A stretch of 64,000 nt of DNA, taken from positions 19,921,299-19,985,298 of the forward strand of contig CM032668.1 of NCBI GenBank assembly GCA_019095985.1, in the 5' to 3' direction. Positions 32,513 through 44,700 of the stretch are shown here, piece by piece (the stretch's first letter is position 1; the number at the start of each line of letters is the position of its first letter). A program made the translations under genes and the position numbers. This DNA is from Streblospio benedicti. Lineage: Eukaryota > Annelida > Polychaeta > Spionida > Spionidae. The notes under the pieces were generated by a model. That model saw only the letters and a list, made by a program, of their open reading frames with translations. It was not told where the DNA came from and searched no databases.

Positions 32513-35500
32513 CCAACACAAATTTTGAACGAAATGAGACAAACCACAAGCGAATTTGCCGTCATCTTATCTATGTACTCCCTCGAAAGATTGATAAAAG
32601 ACGTTATGAAATTTTAGCAAATAATTCTATCAAGAAGAATTTGCCTGTCGTCAAATCCTTTAGGTTAGATCGATACATTTATGTTAGATATTCCAGTTAG
32701 CTGGATATATTGATTCTGATTCATTCTGATGTTTTCTCCTCTAATTCATAAATTTCTTGATTGTAAAGTATACATTATTTCAGTATATATCTTAATTGCC
32801 CATAAGTCAACGTCGTTCTAGCGACGCAGTGTTCTTTGAACACTTTTGATCTAGTTAATGTTGTGAAACATAAGGCCCAACCGATAGCCTTTTAACTATG
32901 CCGGTAGCTTTTATCTGGGACCGGCTGGCTGCAAACGTTAGCCGATGGCCAGACCACGGATTTATGGCTATAGATACAGGGGCAATATGTAGACAATTAT
33001 ATTATTATAATGGCGGACAGGTCCTGTACTTTCTATTGGATGACACTCTGAGTATCAGATGTCCTGAATTGCTTCACATCTGATACTCAGAGTGTTGGAT
33101 GGCAACAAGACACTAAAGACAAGGAAAACTGAAAAATCAAGAGTTCTATTATATCAATTGTGCCATGCCCACTTCCATTACAATAACTATATAGGAGAAT
33201 ATGTGGCTCGTGGACTAGTCCCTTTTTTGCTACAAGGAATTTGCAAAAGCACGGCTGATTTTCCACTGCACAAGTTAAAATTCCCTCTCATCCAGTTAGG
33301 ATTATCCTCTTAGAAATATAAACATTGTATCTCATGAATCATCAGACATGGTCTAAATTCAGGCATGAGAATTTTCCGCGGATCCGCGGATTTCCGTGTT
33401 TTAACAAGCTCCAGGGGTCATTTGTGTGAATCGTGTAAATCCGATGAAAAAATATTGTGGGGGGGGTAGGGGTAGCAGACCAGGCTAGGCCGGCGTTTGA
33501 ACTTTGAAGTGTTGTAACTTGTCAGCTTGTTTGTTGATCGAGGCCACGACTTCGGCCGTTTCCGACATGCGTATAATGGTTATCGTATTCGAAGAGCGCC
33601 GATTGTATACCTCATTCATTGCGCGCTTTCTATTAGTTCTCTGTATTTTGCCCATGTAATTGTGTACGTGTTTTCCAAACGGATTCTACGAACTGGGGTA
33701 TCGGAAGTTGTCAACAACGCACATGGCTGATCATAACATTGTACATGTCTGTAACCCGAGGTAAATTATGGCGAATATTATTTATTTAAGTGAAAATGAC
33801 GAGCACAAGGCCCGCGAAATTGATAAAAAGGCCGGTATTAAAAATGCATTTCGGTGGGAGTGGCTTCAGAGATCTGTGACCGTACAAATAGGCTCCGACG
33901 AGAGCAAAACCTATCTTGTCGACCACATTCGAAAAGTTGAGACGCCTGGCAAAGTGCTTTGCACTTTATGTCAAGATCTGGTGAGCTATGTCAGTCTGTT
34001 ATCATTAAACTGTATATAAGTATACATGTATTGCAGAAGTCTATTGGTTATTTGACAGTATATGTAATATTATTATAAATTATAGCCATTTAAAACACCT
34101 CATTTTTTAGAAAATATATCAGCAATCTACAGCAAATATTTTTCTTGACTTTATAATATTTTAAAATAATTAAGATTACTGTATTGTTTAATTACCACTA
34201 TTTTTTTTTAACAATGTACAATTTTAATGGACCATTTTATAGACAAAATTTATCTGATAGGTCTATAATGATTCTGATTATATTTGAAATACATTGTAGA
34301 CATAGACAATTGAAATTTTACTTAATTAAGAATTACTTAACTATCCCTACATTTAGTCAACATTCATCAGTGTGTTTAATACAGTGCCATACTGTTTTTC
34401 TTTAAATAAAGTTTATGTTTAGTAATATGGTGATTCATTTCTGTTTGTAATTTGCAACTTAATATAAGTCTACATTGAACATTGCTGTATGATTGTTCAT
34501 AATTTTCACAAATGTATGCCAGGAAATGCCCAGAATTACACTTTAAAAGCACTAATATCCTTTGGCTTCAAGGGGGCTTCGCCCCCTTGCACCCCCATGG
34601 GGGCGTTGCCCCTCAACCCCAGTGGGGGCCTATGCGTCCCCCACACCCCCGGCATTTAGGGTCGCCCCTACGGGGCTCCCTCAAATTTTCAGTGTTTTTT
34701 AACAATCTGTATTCTCATCCCCTTTCAATGATGCATAACTCGTCTGTTGCTTTACGTGACAGTAACGCAAGTCGTTCCTCATCCTACGATATATGCAGCA
34801 TGAAACTTAATGTTGACGACTTTGATTTGTAAAAGATTCTCACCTCAAAAACACTGTACTGAGAGCAGTAATTGATTATGCTCAACAACCTGCGGCCCCA
34901 CATATGACATTGTAATCTCTTAGCAAATAGAGATTGAACTGCAAAACTTTCCAGCTCTTCAGTGCAAGATAATGTAGCCAGGCTTGTTGTGGAGTGACCA
35001 TTCACATTTTTACTCTTGTCTATAGATTGCCCCTGTGGGTCTACCTCATTAACTCAATTAGTCTACTTAAAGGCCCATGCAGCTCAGCCATGCAGTTACT
35101 TTGCATGGCTTCCTGCATTGGCTTATACCATGGTATATGTCTGCTATCAACGAGTATATTTGCATGTATTTTATATCCTGAGTTTACAGCTATCATAATA
35201 CAGCTATGACAAGTTTGTGCTGATGTCCAACATGCATGACTTTAATTAAGTTTCTTTCAAAGGAAACCAGGACTATAAACACATTGCAATACAATTTTTG
35301 AAATCATAGCTGATTATGTATTGTTCAGAAGCCCAAACTGTCTTTAAATGTTTGTAACACAACTGTTTGTCGCTATATATTATTTTAGATTTCAGATTTT
35401 ATACCATGAGAATTGATGGTTCTCTACAAATAACATATGCCAAATAGCAATGTAATTTGAATATGATAATTTTTTATACAGTGATGATGTTACACATGTG

Positions 35501-38500
35501 GTATCAGCTTGCGATACTGCTGATGAGGTGTTGAAAGCATTACAATTCGAAAGCCAGCAACAAATTGACTTGAACATTTTGAAAACAACGTGGCTCAGTT
35601 CTTCAATTCTGAGTGGTACAATACAACCAATTTTAAACGAACACATCATCCCATATGCCAAAAAGGTAATTATGAAAATTTATAGGTGATTGAAATACCA
35701 GAAACTCTTCATATAATCTTGTCTAACAGCATTATTGTTAGAAAATATTCACATAATAACAAAGTGGGATAAGTTTTTCAGTTTATGAAAACAATATAAC
35801 TTGTATGACGTTATTATAAGGTCAAAACATGTATTAATGAATTTTAATATTTTAGGTCGAAGATAATGTCATCCATGAGTGTGACCCATCGCAGAAAGAA
35901 ATTCCCTCCTTTGCATGTCAGAGAAAGTCACCTCTGAAGAGCTGCAATGAACAAATTGTGGTAACTATGATGATTGTTATATTACATTTCTGTGTTAAAT
36001 TACATGTATCTTATACATATCAAATGCTATTGGGATTGGCATTCTTTGTACTACTAGAAGAGACTATAGGCAGATCCAGGGGGGGGGCACTCCCTCCCCC
36101 CCCCCCGCCCTTTTCCCACCAAAATACTTCATTTTCGTAGGGTTTTTGTTGAAATCCCTAAGTGCGACCCCCCCTTTTCCAAAAACCTGGATCTGCCTAT
36201 GCAGACACATACATTGTATGAGTAAAATGCCTCCCAACATGATTTATTGACAGCAAGTAGAGATTTTCAGACCTAATCAGGGAAAAAATAAAACCTGATG
36301 TTGAAAAATCAATGCGATAGATTTGAAGTACGTTTTACTGAGTTTATAAGACTTCAAGTTTAATGTGTATGCTTCTATATTTGATTTTTTGACTTACAAA
36401 TAGGATGCTTTGTTAATACTGGAAGAAAATGGAGAGTTCCACGATGATCACACAAGGGCTTTGGCATACAGAAGTGGAGCGTCCGTTATCAAATCAATGG
36501 AATTTAAAATCACATCTTTGAATCAAATTCGGAAGGCTCCTCATATCGGTGCTCACTGTAAGCAAATTATAGAAGTAAGTAAGATATTTTACACAATCTC
36601 TGAATATTTTGATGACCATCGAGATGTTTGCCTCATTCATATCTACTGCATCTTCACCTTATAGGACATAATTGAACATGGTTTTAGCAGAGAAGTGGAA
36701 AATATTTCAGAAAGTGATTGGTATAAAAAGATGAAGGTATGAACAATGTCCGCTATCAATGTTTTCTATGATTTATCATCTGTTCAGATGTCTAAATAGC
36801 CTGTGTAAAGCAAATTGATTATGAATTTCAGATTTTCACAAGTATCTTTGGTGTGGGGACTACCATAGGAAAACGTTGGATTGATTGTGGTCTAAATTCG
36901 ATAGATGATGCTATAAAGTTTCCAGATATATTACTACGAAGTGATGAAAGAGTTTATCTTGGTGAGGAAGTGTTCAATATAGTTTTGAAAAAATTGAAAT
37001 TCAAGGTTTGCAATGATATACTTAATTTCTACAAGCAATCCTGGAAGTCATCCATACTTGTACACATGCCGTAGGGTTGGGTGGATGTGGGATTTTCTTA
37101 GTCATCAAATTTAGATATTTTGTTGTTTCTTAGGATTAATTCTGGTTTTAAAATGATGATTTTGATGATATCGTACCGAACATAATTACAATAAACCTTT
37201 TTTTTGATTCATTATTTGTATATATTTGTCTACTGCTTGAAAAATCCAAAAGTTAAAAAGTACATAAATATATTATTTTAATTTAAATTTCGAAGCAATA
37301 GCTTCCTGATCACAAGTAACAAATATAAATAAATAAATATTATTATAGTATCATTTATTAATTTATATTTGTTACTTGTGATCACGAAGCTATTGTTTCA
37401 AAATTAAAATTAATATATTTATGTACTTTTTAGCTTTTGGATTTTTCAAGCAGTAGACAAATATATACAAATAATGATTCCATATACTGCATACCTAATT
37501 AACAGAACATTACTTTTTTTGATTCCTTTTTATTGAAGCCTTTGATAGAAAATCGATGTATTTTTTCACACAGGACTTGCATTTTACAAAGAACTTAATA
37601 CACCAGTTTCTAAAGAAGAGGCAGAAAACTTTACATCTGTTGTTGCAGAATATGTGCGAAACATTTTACCTTCAGCAGCAGTAGATTTAGTAGGAGGATT
37701 TATACGGTATTTATGCCAATTTATATTCCACATTGAATGTTAATCTGGCATTTTTCGTTCGTAATCATTAGTTATCAACTTGAGATTTCATAACATGTGT
37801 AACATATGGCTAAATAGTTTAAAATCATTTTTGCTTTTTTAGAGGGAAACCAAATGGTCATGACATTGATATTTTAATCACGCCTAAAAATGATTCTGAA
37901 GGTATTGGTTTGCTACCCAAACTATTGGACACACTACAGAAAAAAGGTCATCTGTTGCATGGACGGTGGCAAGCTAATGGATTTAAAGAAGACGTAAATT
38001 TGATTTTTCGTATGCTTGATCCACTCTGAGTATCAGATGTCAAGCAAATTGACCTCTGAAATGTTTTGCCTGAGAGTGGATTAACATAATGTATGTGACC
38101 TGTATAAATACTGCATGTAAGACGTTCAGAGAAGTGCGGCACACGTTACTGTTTGGAGGTTGGCGTTTTAATAAACAGGTTGAACACAGCGCGTTTTACG
38201 TTGGTCGCTCGGTATTCTCGTAAGCATGCAGCCATTAGCATTATTGTAAACAAGCCAGACATTTTATTGATGGTCTGAATTCTGAGCATTTTAGTATATA
38301 CGTGTATTGTTAATGCGTATACAATGTGTCTAATAAATAGATTGTAATCAAAATGTCATGGGATCATTCATAACACCTAGATATGGAGCCCAATTGACGT
38401 TATCAGGAAGGGAAAAATCGAATCGGCAGTCTGAACATCGGTCACTTGACATCATTTATATTCATCACTGGCCTGGACTGATTATAGATTAACAGCCTGT

Positions 38501-40082
38501 GATTGTTCAGAATCTTTAATGGGAATAGTTATGTGTTAGAGGTCTCTTCAGAACATCTGATACTCATAGTGGCTGATCATGAACGCTATAATTTTGGATT
38601 TGCAATTTTAAGCATAAAATAATGTAAAACAAGCTACTATCAACAACATATCTTCAGGAAACGTAACTATTTACTTGCAGATAAAGAATTTATATGCATA
38701 TGCCTCACTACTGGTACGAGACCAAAAAGGTCATTGGTGTCCTTTGACCTCTTATTGTTGATAATTTTGTAGATGCTTTCTGATGACAACATAATTGGTA
38801 CGCAGTACAAATCCACCTTGGATGTGTTTGAAAAGTGGATTGGAATCATAAAGTACTATCCCAGTTCTGATTACGCCAATTTTCAAGAAAAGCCATCAAG
38901 TCCAAATGCTAGTGAGACATGGTCCTTGGAGAGAGCATTGAAGGTTAATAGATACAATGTATATTGAAAACAAGAGCATATTTATATATATATAGTTTTT
39001 ACACAATTCAAGCTATGCCTACAATGGAAAATGAATAAACTATAGATATATTCAGTAGTAGTATTTTCAAGAGGTATTTCACATGATTTCAGTACAGGTT
39101 TATGCAAAATATTTAAAATTCAAGTACATGTATATCATAAAACATGATTGAAGTAAATTTGTGTGTTTATTTATCAAAGCAGTGATTCTTGCATCAAATG
39201 ACCAGTCCATCACTGATAATTAACAACACTTGTTTGATTTTAATTCAATCGCGCTCGCACTAGTCATCTTAGGAAAGTTCTGGTTGGCTAGTCAGTTGTG
39301 CTTTCCAGGGTTTGATAAAATAAATTCCCACATGTATTGGACTGTGGGTACTAATGCTGTGAGTAACTATGTTGTTCTGCACTAGGTGGCAGCACGGAGT
39401 GACAGGGACTGGGTTGCGAGGCGCGTGGATCTTATCCTAGTACCACAGGCTCAGTATTACTACGCACTCTTAGGTTGGACAGGCAGCAGACATTTTAACA
39501 GGTCGGTTTCACAGCTGATCATGTGACGATTACAAGGACAAGCTTTTACAATGATTTTTCAAAAAATTCTAATCCATTATCTGACATGATTTGAAATTCA
39601 TATTTTATACTAGTTTTGAGAGCGCGGTCAATTCCATTTATTTTTAAGATTTGTAGTCTGAATGGAAGCGGTTGTTTTCGTTGTAGGTCGATGAGATTAT
39701 ATGCAGACAAACAAAGCAAAAAGTTATCTAGTCATGGTTTATATGATAAAGTTAAGGTATGATTTTAATTTTTTTCTATTATCATCCTCCTCTAATATTT
39801 CTACCCAAGTTTTTCGGTATAATAATTCTACTTATCATTTATTAGTTTGAACTTATATTATTTGCTTTTATAAAAAGTGTAAAATCTAAAGTATTCCTCA
39901 ATGTATGATTTTTTTTGTATCAAAGAAAATTTTCTTTCTTCAGTAACTCATATTTGTATACGTCTATAAAATAGTGTAATTGATTTTTTTTCCAGAAACA
40001 GTCATTACCAGCGAAGAGCGAAGAGGAAATCTTTCAGCACCTTGGTCTAAAATACATCGACCCTAAATTTAGAAACAGCTAA
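32503..40082 (+). CDS. POLM/DNTT-like: Family X DNA polymerase, Pol mu / TdT type, complete 12-exon gene
   Basis: Repair polymerase of the end-joining type, or its template-independent relative. Exons: 32503-32663, 35482-35665, 35856-35960, 36404-36574, 36665-36736, 36832-36961, 37574-37706, 37843-37993, 38773-38943, 39386-39501, 39687-39756, 39996-40082. All have GT-AG ends and join in frame to 516 residues (human Pol mu 494, TdT 509). Domains: BRCT at about 18-105 (HLIYVLPRKIDKRRYE, SDDVTHVV, the Trp in TTWLSSSI); helix-hairpin-helix (FTSIFGVGTTIGKRW); palm with VGGFIRGKPNGHDIDIL (two catalytic Asp) and ARRVDLI (third Asp); GWTGSRHFNR, where Pol beta and lambda have YFTGS, places it with mu/TdT. 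The C terminus is EEEIFQHLGLKYIDPKFRNS. Loop 1 is longer than in human TdT. Intron 1 (2.8 kb) carries foreign sequence. Confidence 0.93.
32795..32858. repeat. Half copy of the 12.9-kb MITE
   Basis: AATTGCCCATAAGTCAACGT, TCTAGCGACGC and GAACACTTTTGATCTAGTTAA match the right arm of the element at 12868-13100 base for base apart from a few changes. The left arm is not evident here. Confidence 0.65.
33044..33094. mobile_element. 51-bp minimal MITE with 8-bp target duplication
   Basis: CACTCTGAGTATCAGATG at the left and CATCTGATACTCAGAGTG at the right are exact inverted copies separated by only about 15 bases. The flanks TTGGATGA and TTGGATGG match at 7 of 8 positions, consistent with an 8-bp target-site duplication. 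It lies in intron 1 of the polymerase gene. Confidence 0.8.
33768..33979 (+). CDS. Exon-like fragment of an unnamed invertebrate protein inside polymerase intron 1
   Basis: Starts ATG (MANIIYLSENDEHKAREIDKKAG), continues FRWEWLQRSV and VDHIRKVETPGKVLCTLCQDL, and meets a good donor (GTGAGC) at 33980. The pattern GKVLCxxC resembles a zinc-binding domain that I recall from repeated, possibly transposon-borne, invertebrate genes. No following exon (normally reading toward an YxSxG...H region) was found before polymerase exon 2. It may be a captured first exon or a fragment of a mobile gene. Confidence 0.45.
34558..34690. repeat. GC-rich hairpin-forming repeat
   Basis: A run of small inverted motifs (GGGGGCTTCGCCCCC, CCCCCATGGGGG, TAGGGTCGCCCCTACGGGG) in otherwise AT-rich intron 1. 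Each can fold. Typical of dispersed GC-rich repeats; no coding content. Confidence 0.6.
36066..36200. mobile_element. 135-bp MITE (GGCAGATCCAGG ends)
   Basis: Begins ATAGGCAGATCCAGG and ends CCTGGATCTGCCTAT, an exact 15-bp inverted repeat, with G/C tracts next to both ends. It lies in polymerase intron 3. A related but more diverged element is at 54305. Confidence 0.8.
37206..37480. repeat. Hairpin element in polymerase intron 6
   Basis: Left arm starts GATTCATTATTTGTATATA and the right arm ends TATACAAATAATGATTC-like sequence. Arms of about 130 bp pair almost throughout, with an AT-rich loop near 37340. A non-autonomous element or a folded duplication. Confidence 0.8.
38022..38571. mobile_element. 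550-bp DNA element with the CACTCTGAGTATC ends
   Basis: Left end CACTCTGAGTATCAGATGTC, right end ACATCTGATACTCATAGTG. It is the longer relative of the 51-bp element at 33044 and lies in polymerase intron 8, only 28 bases after the exon 8 donor. The flanks (GCTTGATC and GCTGATCA) are similar but not an exact 8-bp duplication. No transposase is visible. Confidence 0.75.
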
Positions 40083-41744
40083 TATTTTTTTTTAATCATG
40101 GATTTTGTGCGTATACTCATTTATGAAAGTATTTTTTTTTGTCTAAAAGGTCACTGCAACCATAACTCAATAACGAAAAGTACTGAAAAACTGTGCTCCT
40201 CAATGTTGTGTGTATTGTTTATATTATGTATTTAAGACTTAAAAAGTGTCAACTGTCAATTAAAAGTAAAGTTAAAAAGTAAAAGTAATTTGACATGACC
40301 ACAATGCAATCTAGCAGAGCAGAATCATCCTTTAAAACATCATTTAATTCAAATGTATTTTTGTTCATTCAGTTAGAATAGCACAATTGAATAATACACA
40401 CAAACATTATATAATATGAAGAGTGTAACGTTAAAATTGAATTTCTAGGAAATTCCTGATTCTATCTTGTACTATTGAATCTCCTTCAAAGAATCACATG
40501 ATTTCCTTTAAGTTAATATGATGTAAGTTGAGTACTATATGGTTGGCCTGTTATTTATTTTCCATGCATATTGTTTACTGATATTGTATTATACCACTGT
40601 GTAAATTAAGGGAACGATCATAAATAGCGATACCGGGGGTGGGTGGGTGGGGGGCGGTCGTCCATTTTTTGGGGCTCGAAGAAAAAGTTAACTGACCCCC
40701 CCATCAACATTTAAAAAGGTTGAGTAACACCCCACCGCCCACCCGCTGAAGAAAAAGTCCTCTATGTAGTCATTGCATTGCTGAAAGAAAATATTTGAAA
40801 AAATATACCACAGCATAATGAAAAAGTTCAGTGACCAAAAGAAATCAGAAAAGTTGGCGGGGCCCCCCCCCCCCCAACCTTTTTGCACGACCCCCACGGT
40901 ATCATTATTTATGATTGTTCCCTAAAGCTCATTAATATTTTTATTCCATTTTTGGTAGTAGTTCCCCTTGACTCAGGTAGCTAGTAATATTTTGTGCCTG
41001 TGATTGTGAAAGTTTTTAGAATCCTGATTTTGAATCACATCTAAAGTGATCGCATGGTTTGACCTACTATATATTGATGCACAATCAAGTGTGATATTCA
41101 TAACTTATAAAATTAAAAAAACGTTATATCATATTTATTTTTTAAAGACATTTTGAACTTATTTATAATACCGGTTATAAAATGGTACATCATCACTACA
41201 TGTCCAAGAATCGAAGTCTTATAATGTTCATTGATGATGTCATAGGTTTTACTTTAGTTATTACATTAAGAAAATTAATTTAACATGTTCAAGATCTATT
41301 CATTTATGCATTTTCATTTTACCAATTTTAGAACTTCTATCTCATTAGATCTCAAATATCATGGACACCACTAAATATTATTAGTATAATTTTCTATAAA
41401 TTTTATGATTCAAAAATCTTTTACCGGTAATGTTTTCAATGCAAAAGGCCTTTCCTCAAATCTCAATCAATTGATCTCAATGAATGAAAGGTTGAAACTC
41501 ACTAAATGAATTGAAAACCCAAATTTTAAGTATAATTCTTCCTATAAATCTATATGCAGTGGTTAAAAGCATTGAACAGGTTGGCACTCATGTACATGTA
41601 GTGCTACCTTGAACTTGGTATGCATACATAAGCATTGGTTGTTTAGCTACATGGTTCGTAATGGTAGTAGTAGCATGGCAAGATTTTCATAGATTTGGAT
41701 GAGAGTTTTATCTTATTTAACTGTGGCACAAGACAATTTTCAAA
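40083..41744. other. Intergenic: polymerase 3' UTR and upstream region of the next gene
   Basis: No gene seen. Holds the Harbinger-like MITE at 40610-40922. The stretch before 41745 should contain the promoter of the membrane-protein gene, but no motif is clear. Confidence 0.4.
40610..40922. mobile_element. Harbinger-type MITE
   Basis: Left end GGGAACGATCATAAATA, right end ATTTATGATTGTTCCC, flanked on both sides by TAA. A 3-bp TWA target duplication and ends beginning GGG fit PIF/Harbinger non-autonomous elements. The interior has C/G tracts. Confidence 0.75.
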
Positions 41745-44700
41745 ATGGATAGTGACCATAACATATTGTATATGGTGAACATTTTAGCGGCATGTCTCAT
41801 GTTCGTTGTGGCTATGATTTTTAATGGCTTGGCTGCTTCTTCTTCTGGAGGAAGTAAGTGTTATGTTTCAATATTTATAGTTATTATAGAATTAATTTTC
41901 ACTCAATAATATTCAGTCAGCTTTTGTCTTCAAACATTTATGATATTTTGTAACAGGTTGGGTGCGCTTGAACAGAAAACTGTATTTTGAATTTTCTATT
42001 AAAGGTAAAATACTAAATGCATGACAGTCTATAATGCTTCATACATTGTTAATATTAAGTATTATATATAATATTATCAAAGATGTAATGTTAAGTATTA
42101 AGTAATTAATCTGCATTTACTGTTTGCGATTTTATCATTCATGTTAAATAATAAGCGACTCCTTCAAAAAGGCCCTTGATTTTCCATAAGTTCATATACA
42201 TGTTTGTATGTATACTTGTCTTCTATAAATACAGTCTCTGTCAGATTTGACAATTACGACGGGCCTTGTGTCATTAATTGTTCTGGTATATTTTTCCATG
42301 CGCATTATAATGGTAAATTTACATATATTTGATAATTGCATATTGATAATGATATTTGTATTTGCTAATCTAAGAAACATTTATACGTTTATCTCAATTT
42401 GACACACATAGTGTCACGTGAAAAAAAACAGATAATTGTTCTATAAAAATGTAGCAATTTCGTACAAATTTAGAAATTTGTGATTGTTCAACTCGCAAGT
42501 GCAGCTATATCATTTTAATTGGTCTTTGAATAACAGCATTGTCATTACGTATTATCACACATGTAACACAAATAGCAAAGTGAGTAAATTGAACTAAATT
42601 CCCAGCAAGTGTCAGTTTTATGTGGCATATTAAAGCAGAGGTTTTATACTTTTATCATATGATCACTGCTATTGAGAAATACCTGGCATTTTGAATATAT
42701 GGTGATGTAATTAGTATCTGTGAATTAGATAATGAACTGAGTGCAGATTCATAGAAATCTGTAATATGTGAGCAATTCTGCCCAGTGGTTACATATGTAT
42801 TATGTGTGATAACTAAGAATATTGTCATAATATGTAGCAGTTTACTTCATAGACAAGCCCATCAAAAGGTATAAATCTACAAGAATCTACCCCATTTAAT
42901 AAGTTAGAAATTTAGAACTAAATGTTAATTGATGAATTGGAAAGCAAAGTTTTGTTATTTGATGAAACAGGAAAAATCTAATACCCTACTGTTAAGAATA
43001 ATGATGTTAATTAAGTGCAGATGCTGATGGCACTATCATTTATGTATACAGCAATGCACGTGTAAGTGCAAGTTTTAACGATGCACAATTACAAAAGTAG
43101 GATCATGATATATTCCGTCTAACTGAGTGTGATCAGTGCACTTACATTAGTAAACGTGTTGACTTTGATTGACGCTGCGCATTGTATCTGTTTTCTTTCT
43201 TGAATTATTAATGTGTTTGTCATTATTGACGATGGATGCGCTGCTAATGCAATAAAAGAATGAACATTGTGTATTTTCATGTATTTTGTATATGATATAA
43301 AACACGATACTAAGACGTAGAACAGTACATGTATGTTGAAAAGGTTTAATATGCTCCTAAATCATGAAAAAGATGTTTCACGTAATTTGTTTCATTATCT
43401 GTTGAAAATTATTGTTAATTTTTTAATCTTCAGCTCCACACTATGCGGTAGTAAGACTAATTCAATGTCAAGCCAGTTCATTCACAAGTGTTTTATGTCT
43501 ATTATGTGTCAATAAAAGGTCTTGTGATGCTGCTTTCAAGTTAATAGACATCACATGAGTTTACTCTACCGTAGCGTTGCACATTAAAGATATCTCCCCA
43601 TAAATTTCTTCTTTAACTGTTGGACGGCAGAATCAGATGATAATTCTTTGCAGTTGAAATGAATGACTAAGATACTTTCTCTCATATCATACATTTTATA
43701 ATTAATCTACCACAGGCATTAATCCTTGAATCTACCTTACACAACCCGTATTACAAATCCAGATTTCAGTTTGTTTGGCCAAAGTGCAAATATACGAACT
43801 ATTCCATAGTACAACTAGTTCAGTTTGGTGTGGCCATGATATGTTTGTTTGGAAGTATTGTTACATATTGAAACTTCTTGATTGTCACAGCATTAAGTTG
43901 TCACAATGAAAGGTTATAATTATGAATTTACACAATTATATCATCAGTGCATCACATGTAGTGGTTAGGGTGCTCTTTAAAATTATTAGTCGTATACTCG
44001 AAATGATTTTTCTAGCAAAAATATACACATACATACTAGTAATGCACGTTTAAAAAAATAACTAACTCACTATCTAAACAACCCCCTTCTGCTCCCTCAA
44101 TTTAGTTATCAAATGCATCGTCTAATATATTGGTCAAGGATTCTGGTCATGTGGCCAAAGCACGTGAATCAAATCAGAAAAAATGTTAACCTTGGATTTG
44201 TTTGCATCGGTACTTAGTAGATCTACTACAGTAAGACGTCTTGCATGAGCTGCTATGTCTATCATTATCATAAAATGAACACATACAGCAGTAATACTGT
44301 TAATTGTAATACATTTTTCCATTTTACATCTCTAAACAAAATTGTTTCCGATTCAAATTAAATTTTACCATTCCAAGCATAAAACATTAGGTCATGACCA
44401 TTCATATGATAAATCACCTATTTATTATTACAGTAGAACCTCTATATCAAGATCACTTGGCGAACCGACTTAAAGTGGTCTCAATGGAGAGGTGGTCATT
44501 ATATGGAGGTTCCCATTGGGATCATTTTGAAGGATTGGGACAGAGAAAAGTGTTCTTATTATAGAGGCGCTATTAATTGAAGGTTCTACTGTATATGTGG
44601 ACCATGCATTTCAAATTGTCATTATTAACCCTACTATGTAGAGTACAATGTCTCACAATCTGTGAGCCTTTCAATTAATATTTAGATAAGCCCTAACCTT

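Noticed and set aside
37993-38030. Continuation of polymerase exon 8 to the stop inside the CACTCTGAG element
   Set aside because: GAC/GTAAAT at 37994 is a strong donor and exon 9 at 38773 continues in phase 0 with family-like sequence.
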